A DNA stretch of 64,000 nt from Solihabitans fulvus (lineage in GTDB: Bacteria; Actinomycetota; Actinomycetes; Mycobacteriales; Pseudonocardiaceae). This document shows positions 35,412-43,099 of the stretch, one piece after another. The position numbers were made by a program, and so were the translations under genes. The stretch's first letter is position 1. Each line of letters begins with the position of its first letter. The stretch is from assembly GCF_008386585.1 (NCBI RefSeq), contig NZ_VUOB01000064.1, positions 118,618 through 182,617 of the forward strand. The letters run 5' to 3'. The notes under the pieces are model-generated. The model saw only the letters and a program-made list of their open reading frames with translations. It had not been told where the DNA came from and searched no databases.

Positions 35412-35921
35412 GTGACGCACCCCAGGTTCGACTCCGCGCCCGCCGCGTTGATCAACTTCGCCTCGCGTGCGTTGACCCGGGTCAACGACCGGCGGCTGCG
35501 ACCGCTGGGGTTGACCTTCGCGCAGATGCCCGTGCTGGTGGCGCTGAGCAAGACCGGCGCGCTCCCCCAGAAGGAACTGGCAGTGCTGGCCAGGATCGAG
35601 CAGCCGTCCATGGCCCAGCTACTCGCCAGGATGGAGCGTGACGGCCTCATCCGGCGCACCCCCGCCCAACATGATCGACGGGTCAGCCTGATCTCACTGA
35701 CCGAAAGCGGACTGGCAAAGCTCACGCAGGTGCGCTCGGCGCTGTTCGAGACCAACGATCAGGCGCTGCGCGGCTTCAGCACGGCAGAAGTCGATCTCCT
35801 GCTGGGTCTGCTGAACAGGCTTGTCGACAATCTCGACGAGAGTCCCGCCGACAGCCCGTCGGATGTCACGGTGACAGGCCCCGCATCCGCCGACGATCAC
35901 GCATCCGTCCGCAGGCCATGA
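35412..35921 (+). CDS. MarR-family regulator
   Basis: A 169-residue winged-helix regulator. Recognition helix and wing read IEQPSMAQLLARMERDGLIRRTPAQHDRRVSLISLT, with the typical DRR of the family. The GTG start at 35412 lies only 10 bases after the third operator, so its own transcription is almost certainly controlled by them. An upstream extension of the frame would run through the operators and is rejected. The ligand may be the substrate or product of the divergent amidohydrolase. Confidence 0.86.
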   Translation: MTHPRFDSAPAALINFASRALTRVNDRRLRPLGLTFAQMPVLVALSKTGALPQKELAVLARIEQPSMAQLLARMERDGLIRRTPAQHDRRVSLISLTESGLAKLTQVRSALFETNDQALRGFSTAEVDLLLGLLNRLVDNLDESPADSPSDVTVTGPASADDHASVRRP

Positions 35922-35990
35922 CCAGGCGCCCCGTCCACCCGGTGCGGCGCAACCAGTATTCGAAGCTCGTCGAGCCGAGATGCAGGCAGC

Positions 35991-36881
35991 TCAGGTTGAG
36001 GTGATCGCCCGGGTGACCGCCGTGATCGTTGGCGTGCCGGTGCCGGGGAGTCGGGCCACGAAAATCCGGCGGATCTCGGGTGGTGCGCCCTGGACCCGCA
36101 GGGAGATCACGCCGGGCGGAACAGCCGGCGACAGGCCCTCCGGAATCGTGGTGACGCCGAAACCACCGGCGACCAGGCGCAGTTTCGTCAGCCAGTCACG
36201 TGCGCTGTGGACGATGCGCGCCCGCCCCGGCAGGCCCGGCCAGACACCGAGCAGCGGTTCCGCGCTCGATGAGGGGGTGGCGATCCAGGGTGCGTCGACC
36301 AGTTCGTCGACGTGCACGGAGGTGCGGCCCGCGAAGCTGCCGGTGGCCGACGCCGCCACGAGAAGTTCGGTGTCCCGCACGGTCGTGATGTGCAGTCGCG
36401 GCGACTCACCGTCTGGTGGCCGGTGCGGTGGGCGAGAGGTGAGTACGGCGACGTCGATCGAACCGGTGCGCAACGCCCGAGCCAGGCTGGGCGTGGTGCC
36501 TTCGCGGGTGGTGACCTGGACCCGTGGCGCTGTCCTGGCGAGTCGGTCGAGCGCGGCGGGCAGGATCACCGGTCCGGCGCTGGGGACCAACCCGAGCCGC
36601 ACCAGCTCCGTGCGGGGAGCCGCGCCGGTCAGGTCGCGTTCGGCGGCGTCGACGGACTCCAGGATCGTTCTGGCATGGCGCAGCAGCGTCAGTCCGGGCT
36701 GGGTGAGCCGCACCCCGTCGGTCCGCCGTTCGAACAGGGTGGCGCCGGCGTCGCGTTCGAGGGCGACCGCCTGGCGCGAGACGGCGGACTGCGTGTAGCC
36801 CAGCTGTGCGGCGGCCGCGGTGAAGCTGCCCGACTCGGCGATCTGGCACAGCACCCGGAGGCTCGCGCTCGACACGTCCAT
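35991..36881 (-). CDS. LysR-family regulator
   Basis: A 296-residue LysR-type regulator. The helix-turn-helix is residues 4-63 (LRVLCQIAESGSFTAAAAQLGYTQSAVSRQAVALERDAGATLF), followed by the periplasmic-binding-like sensor domain. It diverges from the MDR oxidoreductase at 36975 with 93 bp between, the classic arrangement for control of that gene. Confidence 0.9.
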   Translation of the reverse strand: MDVSSASLRVLCQIAESGSFTAAAAQLGYTQSAVSRQAVALERDAGATLFERRTDGVRLTQPGLTLLRHARTILESVDAAERDLTGAAPRTELVRLGLVPSAGPVILPAALDRLARTAPRVQVTTREGTTPSLARALRTGSIDVAVLTSRPPHRPPDGESPRLHITTVRDTELLVAASATGSFAGRTSVHVDELVDAPWIATPSSSAEPLLGVWPGLPGRARIVHSARDWLTKLRLVAGGFGVTTIPEGLSPAVPPGVISLRVQGAPPEIRRIFVARLPGTGTPTITAVTRAITST

Positions 36882-36974
36882 GCTGACTACGCATACCAGA
36901 GATGCCGGATCTTCGCTTCCCGCATGCCCCTGCGCTGCCTAGCGTGGCGAGGAACGAGACAGAAGGGCTTTCCC

Positions 36975-38060
36975 ATGCGTGCAGCGACACTCACCGCGTT
37001 CGGCTCCCCGCTCACGGTGCACGACGTACCCGACCCGGCGGCCGGCGGTGGTGAGGTGCTGGTCGAGGTCCTGGCCACCTGTGTGCCCCCGTACGCGGCC
37101 GAGGTGTTCGGCGGTGAACGGCGCTATCCGCTGGAACCACCGGTCGTGCCGGGTGTCGGCGGCATCGGCCGAGTGGCACGCGTGGGACCGGACGCGACAA
37201 GGCTGAAGGTGGGAGACCTGGTGTGGTGCGACTCGACGGTCCGCGCCCGCGACGACGCCCTGACACCGGACATCACGTTGCAGGGCTGGAGCTCCCGAGG
37301 CGAGGGCGGCGCACGACTGGCCCGCCACCTGCACGACGGACCGTTCGCCGAACTCATGCGGGTTCCCACCGAGAACGTGTACTCCCTGCCCGCCGGGGCG
37401 GCGGTCGATCCCGCACGCTGGTCCGCGCTGGGCGTGCACACCATTCCCTACGGTGGGCTGCTGGCTGGCCGACTCGCGGCCGGGGAGACGGTGCTGATCA
37501 GTGGGGCGACTGGCAACCTCGGCAGCAGCGCGGTGGCCGTCGCGCTCGCCATGGGCGCCGGGCACGTGGTGGCCCCCGGGCGCAACCGGGCCGTCCTCGA
37601 CCTGCTCGCCGACCGGTTCGGCCCACGGGTGAGCCCGGTCGAACTCAGCGGGGACGAGGACACCGACCGCGCGGCGATGGCCGCGGCCGCCGACGGCCCG
37701 ATTGACCTCGTGCTCGATCTCCTACCGCCCCAGGCACCCGCCTCGGCGGCACGCGCGGCGGCCATGACCGTGCGCGAGTACGGGCGGGTCGTGCTGATGG
37801 GCGGCGTCGGCATGCTCGGCGGCGCGGACCTCGCCCTGCCCTACCCCTGGATCATGCGCAACTCGGTGACCGTACGCGGCCAATGGATGTACCCACGCAC
37901 CGCGAACGCCGGCATGATCCGGCTCATCGCGACGGGTGCCCTTGACCTCGCCCCCGAACGCGTCACCCGATTCGGCCTCGACCGGGTCAACGACGCGGTC
38001 GCCCACGCGGCCGCACACGGCGGGCCCTTCGACCGCACCGTCCTCACGCCGAGGGCGTGA
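36975..38060 (+). CDS. MDR-family alcohol dehydrogenase-like oxidoreductase
   Basis: A 361-residue medium-chain reductase. The GroES-like domain carries PPVVPGVGGIGRVARVG, and the cofactor loop is LISGATGNLGSSAVAVALAMGA. The catalytic-zinc cysteine region is altered, so it may be zinc independent. The ATG at 36975 begins the family homology; the long upstream frame overlaps the LysR gene and is ignored. It is the likely target of the divergent LysR regulator and ends at a perfect hairpin. Confidence 0.84.
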   Translation: MRAATLTAFGSPLTVHDVPDPAAGGGEVLVEVLATCVPPYAAEVFGGERRYPLEPPVVPGVGGIGRVARVGPDATRLKVGDLVWCDSTVRARDDALTPDITLQGWSSRGEGGARLARHLHDGPFAELMRVPTENVYSLPAGAAVDPARWSALGVHTIPYGGLLAGRLAAGETVLISGATGNLGSSAVAVALAMGAGHVVAPGRNRAVLDLLADRFGPRVSPVELSGDEDTDRAAMAAAADGPIDLVLDLLPPQAPASAARAAAMTVREYGRVVLMGGVGMLGGADLALPYPWIMRNSVTVRGQWMYPRTANAGMIRLIATGALDLAPERVTRFGLDRVNDAVAHAAAHGGPFDRTVLTPRA

Positions 38061-38105
38061 GAGCTCCGCAGACAGCGGCGTTCGACCGGGCGTGGCAATG
38101 AGGTT

Positions 38106-38132
38106 GGTGGCGGCGCTGGGTGCGCCGCCACC
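38106..38132. terminator. Bidirectional terminator at the end of locus B
   Basis: A perfect 11-bp stem (GGTGGCGGCGC and complement) with loop TGGGT lies between the oxidoreductase gene and the convergent six-gene locus B operon. Confidence 0.85.
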
Positions 38133-38140
38133 TACCCGGC

Positions 38141-38995
38141 TCAGACCAGCTTGTGCACGGCTGCGGCGAACTGGTCGGCGACCGCCGTGGAGTGCCGCAG
38201 GTACAGGGCGGGCTCGACGAGTTCCAGTTCCAGCACCAGCAGGCCGTGGTCGCGGGTGTTGAGCACGTCGATCCGCGCGTACAGCGGCGTCGGGGTGATC
38301 CAGTCGTAGGCCGCCCTGGCGAACTCCAGTTCCTGCGCGGTCGGCTCGAGCGGCGCGCCGACGTGGGCGACCTCCAGCGAGGTGTGCATCCCCGACGGGC
38401 GGCGGACGCTGTGGGTCTGGTCGCCGCCGAGCCAGATCACCGAGGTCTCGCCGGTGGTCTCGAAGTCGTACAGGTACGGCTGGATCAGCGCGTCACCCTG
38501 GTGCGCCAGGCCGTCCAGGTGGGCCTGCGCCTCGTCCAGGTTGTCCTCGGACACCTTGACGGTCCCGTGCGCCGACGCCGACACCGCGGGCTTCACCACG
38601 GCCTCCGCCCAGCCCCTGGCCGCCAGCACGGCACGCAGGTCAACGGTGCTGCCCCGGTCGACCCATTCCGTGGGAATGCTGGGAAAGCCGTCCTCCATGA
38701 GCCGCAGCAGGTAGGACTTGTGCGAGTTCCACCGGATGACCTCCGGCGGGTTCTGGAGCGAGGTGAGCGGCTCGACCCGGTCGACCCACTCGATGAACTC
38801 GTCCCGCCGCAGGTGGTAGTCGAACACGGACCGCACGACCGTCACCGGCGCGGCGGCCCAGTTCACCGAGGGGTCGTCCCAGACGGCCACCTCGGTCTCG
38901 ACACCCCTGCGCCGCAACGCGTGCAGCAGCTCCTGGTCGTCGGGGGCCAGCTCGGGCAGGTGTGCCGCGGTGACGAGACGGACGGATGCGCTCAT
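38141..38995 (-). CDS. Small ATP-grasp enzyme, DcsG-like
   Basis: A 284-residue ATP-grasp protein. It shows the features of a small family that, as far as I recall, includes the D-cycloserine cyclo-ligase DcsG: RSVFDYHLRRDEFIEWVDRV, LQNPPEVIRWNSHKSYLL, the ATP-lobe VVKPAVSASAHGT, and the metal site YARIDV...LELELVEPALYL. The reaction would be ATP-driven amide formation or ring closure on an amino-acid carboxylate. Its ATG overlaps the stop of the diiron oxygenase by four bases, so it is the last gene of the Dap operon and probably acts on an oxidised Dap derivative. Ligation to a second amino acid is the alternative. Confidence 0.8.
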   Translation of the reverse strand: MSASVRLVTAAHLPELAPDDQELLHALRRRGVETEVAVWDDPSVNWAAAPVTVVRSVFDYHLRRDEFIEWVDRVEPLTSLQNPPEVIRWNSHKSYLLRLMEDGFPSIPTEWVDRGSTVDLRAVLAARGWAEAVVKPAVSASAHGTVKVSEDNLDEAQAHLDGLAHQGDALIQPYLYDFETTGETSVIWLGGDQTHSVRRPSGMHTSLEVAHVGAPLEPTAQELEFARAAYDWITPTPLYARIDVLNTRDHGLLVLELELVEPALYLRHSTAVADQFAAAVHKLV

Positions 38996-40134
38996 GCCGA
39001 CTGTCCTTCTCTGTTCATGGGCTTCCCGCCGTTCATGGACTTCAGGTAGGTGAGCATGTGGTCGAACTGCCGCCTGCCCGCGGCGGACGCCAGGTGGGCG
39101 CCGTGCACCACGTCGCGCACCTCCTGGTCGCTGAGCAGCGGCCGCTGGAGCCGGAGTCCATCGGACAGTTCCCTGCTGTGCCTCGGGTCGATCTTGACGT
39201 GCGCGGTGAAGTAGATCCGCACCTCGTCGTCGAGGATGCCGACCCTGGTGAGGCCGTCGAGGATGTTCACGAAGTGCGGCTCGACCCAGCTCTCGAACAC
39301 CAGGAAACACCCGTACGCCATCATCTTCCGCGACGGCCTGGTGAGCAGCGCGGCGTTCATGTTCGAGGTGAACTTCGCGAACCACGGGTGGCTCTCGCGG
39401 TACTCGTAGAGCGCGTCCCACCCGTCGGTGGCCTCCAGCAGCCTGCGCAGCCAGTAGGTGTGGAAGTTCTCCAGCTTGCCCCTGCCGACCTCGTCCCACA
39501 GGTTCGCCGCCGCGACGGCCTTCTGCATGCCTTGCAGGCCAACGACAAGCAGCGCGACCTCGTCGTCGACGACCTCGTTGCGGATCAGCTCGCACTGGAG
39601 GAAGCGCTCCAGTTGTTCGCGCGTGGCCTCGTCGCGCAGGTACGCGAACAGCGGGTGCCCGACACCGGGGTTGGTGGCGGCGACCACGTCGAGGTAGTCG
39701 GCCGCCTCGAACTGGTCGGCGAACTTCGGCTCGGCGTCGCTGATCGACCAGTGGTCGAACAGTTCCCGCTCCAGCCGGATCTTCGTCGCGAACAGGGCCT
39801 CCTCGGCCGCGTCGTCGGTGTGCCGGGTGAACGCGCCGTCGCGGTAGCCGAACCAGTGCGCGTAGACCTCGGCGAGGTGGCGGTGCACGAACCGCCCATG
39901 CCGCTCGGTGTCGCCGCGGAGCCGGGCGAGCAGCGCCTGCTGTTCCTCGGCCGATGCGGACATGAACGCCACGAGTTCGGCGTCGAATCCCTCGAACTTC
40001 GGCACCGGCGGCCAGTACCGCTCATACAGCCTGGCGGTCCCGTCGGCCGGCGGCTTGAGGCTGCCGGCGGACAGCGAGGACGGCTCCTGCTGTTTGATCG
40101 CGCTCTCCGAGGCTGTCTTCGTCGGAGCACTCAC
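38992..40134 (-). CDS. Heme-oxygenase-like diiron oxygenase (SznF/RohS-type N-oxygenase candidate)
   Basis: A 380-residue iron-containing redox protein. The C-terminal metal motif is HVKIDPRH: His312, Asp316 and His319. Other ligand candidates are Glu215 and His225 (E-x9-H in DEVGRGKLENFH), Glu281 (FESW), and one of Glu182/187/192. From memory, the streptozotocin N-oxygenase SznF uses almost the same set and spacing. Such enzymes hydroxylate nitrogen using O2. The 130-residue N-terminal helical part also fits. There is no cupin domain attached. Its place in a Dap operon makes an amino group of Dap, or a derivative, the likely target; desaturation or C-C cleavage are alternatives known for this fold. 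Confidence 0.83.
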   Translation of the reverse strand: MSAPTKTASESAIKQQEPSSLSAGSLKPPADGTARLYERYWPPVPKFEGFDAELVAFMSASAEEQQALLARLRGDTERHGRFVHRHLAEVYAHWFGYRDGAFTRHTDDAAEEALFATKIRLERELFDHWSISDAEPKFADQFEAADYLDVVAATNPGVGHPLFAYLRDEATREQLERFLQCELIRNEVVDDEVALLVVGLQGMQKAVAAANLWDEVGRGKLENFHTYWLRRLLEATDGWDALYEYRESHPWFAKFTSNMNAALLTRPSRKMMAYGCFLVFESWVEPHFVNILDGLTRVGILDDEVRIYFTAHVKIDPRHSRELSDGLRLQRPLLSDQEVRDVVHGAHLASAAGRRQFDHMLTYLKSMNGGKPMNREGQSA

Positions 40135-40197
40135 CTGAAACCACTCTCCCCCATCACGAACTGGATCTCTCGAACTGGATCTCTGGAACTAGGCCGG

Positions 40198-41145
40198 TCA
40201 GACTCCGGTCAGCGGCGGGTTCCCGCCGAGCACGGAGAGGATGTTGTCGACGGCGAGGTTGCCCATGGCCTGTCGCGTGTGGACGGTCGCGCTGCCGAGA
40301 TGCGGGCTGAGCACGATCCGTTCCTGCGCAAGGAGTTCCGGCGTCACCTCGGGCTCGCTCACATGGTTGTCCACGGCGGCGGCGAACAGCGCGCCGGACT
40401 CGACGGCCGCCGCGAGGGCGACCTCGTCGACGACTCCGGCGGTGATGCTGACGAGCACCGCGCCGGCCGGCAGCAGCGCGAGCCTGGCCGCGTCGAGCAG
40501 GCCCCTGGTCTCGTCGGTGAGCGGGCAGCTCACCACCAGCACCTGCGCGGTGGACAGCAACTCCGGCAACGGCAGCCACTGCGCGTCGGGCTGGTCGGGC
40601 AGCGGTCGCCGGTTGTGGTAGCTGACCGACATGTCGAACCCGGCGGCCCTGCGGGCCACGGCTCGGCCGATGCGGCCCATACCGAGGACGCCGAGCCGCG
40701 CGCCGGACAGTTCCATGCCGAGCAGGAAGTTCGGCGCCCACGTCCAGGGCCGGCCGGCGCGCAGCCACCGCTCGCCCTCGCCGAGCCGCCGGGCGGCGGC
40801 CAGCAGCAGCGCGAAGGCGTGGTCGGCGGTCGCCGCCGTGAGCACGCCGGGTGTGTTGGTGGCGACCACGCCGCGCGCCGCGCACGCGGCCACGTCGATG
40901 TTGTGCGTGCCAACGGCGTGGTTGGCCACGATGCGCAGCCCAGGGCCCGCGGCGTCGAGGAACTCCGCGTCCACGACGTCGTCGAGCGTGGCGAGCACCG
41001 CCGCGCTGCCGCGCGCCGCCGCGAGCAGGTCGGCCCGCGGCATGGGCAGGTCGTCGTCGTGCGCGGTCACCGCGCAGCTCGCGGCGAGGCGGTCCAGCAC
41101 ACCGGGCGCGAGCCTGCGGGTGACCAGCACGGGCTGGCGCGTCAC
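40198..41145 (-). CDS. D-2-hydroxyacid-dehydrogenase-like protein lacking the substrate Arg
   Basis: A 315-residue NAD-dependent dehydrogenase relative. The cofactor loop is LGVLGMGRIGRAVARR, and the catalytic His remains in SPHLGSAT, with Glu in DNHVSEPE. In normal members the strand after VSCPLT carries an Arg in an N-x-x-R-G motif that grips the 2-oxo acid carboxylate. Here the segment reads VSITAGVVDE, with no Arg and one residue fewer. It probably acts on a different substrate or has lost that reaction. Its GTG start overlaps the stop of the transporter gene. Confidence 0.82.
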   Translation of the reverse strand: MTRQPVLVTRRLAPGVLDRLAASCAVTAHDDDLPMPRADLLAAARGSAAVLATLDDVVDAEFLDAAGPGLRIVANHAVGTHNIDVAACAARGVVATNTPGVLTAATADHAFALLLAAARRLGEGERWLRAGRPWTWAPNFLLGMELSGARLGVLGMGRIGRAVARRAAGFDMSVSYHNRRPLPDQPDAQWLPLPELLSTAQVLVVSCPLTDETRGLLDAARLALLPAGAVLVSITAGVVDEVALAAAVESGALFAAAVDNHVSEPEVTPELLAQERIVLSPHLGSATVHTRQAMGNLAVDNILSVLGGNPPLTGV

Positions 41146-42092
41146 GTGCGCTCACCCGCCGGGACGGTGGCGGCCGGAGCCGCCGGGTCGACCCGCGCGT
41201 TGCGGCCGACCGCGACCGCGCCGAGCACGACCACAGCGGCGATGATCGTGACCAGGTCGAGGGTCTCGCCGAGCAGCAGCACCGACCAGCCGAGCGTCAG
41301 GATCGGCTGGACCAGCTGGAGGCGGCCGACCCTGGCCACGCCGCCCCTCGCCAGGCCCTCGTACCAGGCGAAGAACCCGAGGAACATGCTGATGACGCTG
41401 AGATAGCCGAGGCCGGCGAGGGACTTCGCGGTGACGTCGTGCGGCGGTCGGGCCAGCACCGTGATGACGGTGATCGGCACGGTCGCCGGCAGCGCGAGCA
41501 CCAGCGCCCAGCAGATCACCCGCCAGCCGCCGTACTTCCTGGCCAGCACGCCGCCCTGGGAGTAGCCGAGGCCGGCGACCACGACGGCCGCGACCAGCAG
41601 CACGTCGCCGAGCTCGAATCGGCCGTGCCCCTGGATGATCGGCAGGCTGAGCACGCCGGCGAGGCCGATCGCGAGGGCCGCCCAGTAGCTGCGGCGCGGC
41701 CGTTCCCCGGCCAGCAGCACGGCGAATCCGGCGGTGGCGGCCGGAATCAGGCCGGTGACCACGGCGCCGTGCGAGCTGCCGACGGTCTCCAGCGCGAGCG
41801 AGGTGAACAGCGGGAACCCGACGACCACCCCGATCACCACGATCAGCAGCGGGCGCAGTTCCGCCTTGGGCGGCAGCAGCGGTTGCCGCTTGGCGAGCAG
41901 GACGAGCCCGGCGAGCACGGCGGCGACGACCGCGCGGCCGAAGGCGACCGTCCAGCCGCCGAAGGCCGGGTCGGCGAGCCGGGTGGCCGGCAGCGTCATG
42001 CTGAACGCGAGCACTCCGAGGAAACCCAGCAGCAGGGCGTGTTTCTTGCTAACCGTCATCGCGGCAGGGTAGAGCGCCGTCACGAGCTCCAC
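41142..42092 (-). CDS. EamA/DMT-family transporter
   Basis: A 316-residue membrane protein with about ten helices arranged as two EamA repeats (the first from GFLGVLAFSMTLPATRL, the second from VLLVAAVVVAGLGYSQGG). Members export amino acids and small metabolites. Its position between the Dap genes and the tailoring genes makes export of the locus B product or self-protection likely; the D-cycloserine cluster also has a DMT-type protein. The GTG at 42092 overlaps the SbnB gene by 13 bases; ATG 42059 is an alternative start. Confidence 0.85.
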   Translation of the reverse strand: MELVTALYPAAMTVSKKHALLLGFLGVLAFSMTLPATRLADPAFGGWTVAFGRAVVAAVLAGLVLLAKRQPLLPPKAELRPLLIVVIGVVVGFPLFTSLALETVGSSHGAVVTGLIPAATAGFAVLLAGERPRRSYWAALAIGLAGVLSLPIIQGHGRFELGDVLLVAAVVVAGLGYSQGGVLARKYGGWRVICWALVLALPATVPITVITVLARPPHDVTAKSLAGLGYLSVISMFLGFFAWYEGLARGGVARVGRLQLVQPILTLGWSVLLLGETLDLVTIIAAVVVLGAVAVGRNARVDPAAPAATVPAGERT

Positions 42093-43093
42093 CGCTCGGT
42101 TTCCCCGAAGAATCCGTCGATCGGCACAGTGCGCTGCTGCGCCGCGGCCCGTTCGTGCACGAACACGCCGACGGCGAGGTCGAGCACGCCGAGCCCGAAC
42201 GGCGAGAAGATCTTCGGCTTGTCCTCGGTCAGCGCGATCTCGCCGAGAACGAGCTGGGCGAGGGTGCCGTCGATGAACTCGCGGTTGCCGGTCGCCTGCT
42301 CGGCCAGGTGCGGCGAGGTGTTGGCGGTCAGGCAGTGGTCGATGTCGTCGAGGACGTTGTGCGCGGCGGTGATGATGTCGGGGCCGATGTCGCGGAGCGA
42401 GACGTTGAGCACGACCTGGCCTGGCGCGAACGAGTCCTGCTCGGTGATGTAGGGCTCGGCGGCCGTGGTGGCGAGCACGACCACGTCGGCGCCCTTGATC
42501 GCCTCGTCCAGGCTGCCGACCGAGCCTGCCGACACGCCGAGGTTCTGCCGGACGTGGTCGGCGAGCAGGTCGGCGTACTCGGCGACCTTGTCGAAGACCG
42601 CGACCTCACCGATCTGCCACTGCTGCGCGGCGAAGAACTCGGTGATGTTGCGGGCGATCACGCCGGACCCGACCACGGCGATCTTCTGTGCGACGCGGCC
42701 GCCGACGAGCTGCTCGGCGCCGAGCACGGCGGAGGCCGCGGTGCGCGCCGCGCTGATCTGGGACGCCTCGAGGCAGGCGAACGGGTAGCCGGTCTCGTAG
42801 TCGTTGAGCAGCAGCACGGCGGAGGCCCTCGGCACGTTCCTGCTGACGTTCTCCGGGAAGCTGCCGATCCACTTGATGCCGGCCACGTCCTGTTCGCCGC
42901 CGAGGTAGGCGGGCAGCGCGATGATCCGCGCGCTCGGCTTGTCGGGGAACCTCAGGAAGTAGCTGTTCGGGTTGACCGAGTCGCCCGCGTGGTGAGTCAG
43001 GTACGCCTGCCGCACGACGTCAACGATGTCCGGCCTGGACGCCGTGATGATCTCGCGCACGACGGTTCCGCCGACCACGTCGAATGTGAACAC
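42080..43093 (-). CDS. sbnB: SbnB-like N-(2-amino-2-carboxyethyl)-L-glutamate dehydrogenase
   Basis: A 337-residue ornithine-cyclodeaminase/mu-crystallin-family protein. The Rossmann motif is IAVVGSGVIARNI, and KWIGSFPENVSRNVPRASAV and YPFACLEASQISAARTAA match the SbnB subgroup. SbnB oxidatively cleaves the SbnA product to L-2,3-diaminopropionate, 2-oxoglutarate and NADH. It lies six bases after the SbnA-like gene, the usual pairing. The start is GTG at 43093. The symbol indicates family; function rests on the pairing and motifs. Confidence 0.88.
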   Translation of the reverse strand: MFTFDVVGGTVVREIITASRPDIVDVVRQAYLTHHAGDSVNPNSYFLRFPDKPSARIIALPAYLGGEQDVAGIKWIGSFPENVSRNVPRASAVLLLNDYETGYPFACLEASQISAARTAASAVLGAEQLVGGRVAQKIAVVGSGVIARNITEFFAAQQWQIGEVAVFDKVAEYADLLADHVRQNLGVSAGSVGSLDEAIKGADVVVLATTAAEPYITEQDSFAPGQVVLNVSLRDIGPDIITAAHNVLDDIDHCLTANTSPHLAEQATGNREFIDGTLAQLVLGEIALTEDKPKIFSPFGLGVLDLAVGVFVHERAAAQQRTVPIDGFFGETERWSS

Positions 43094-43099
43094 CTGAAA

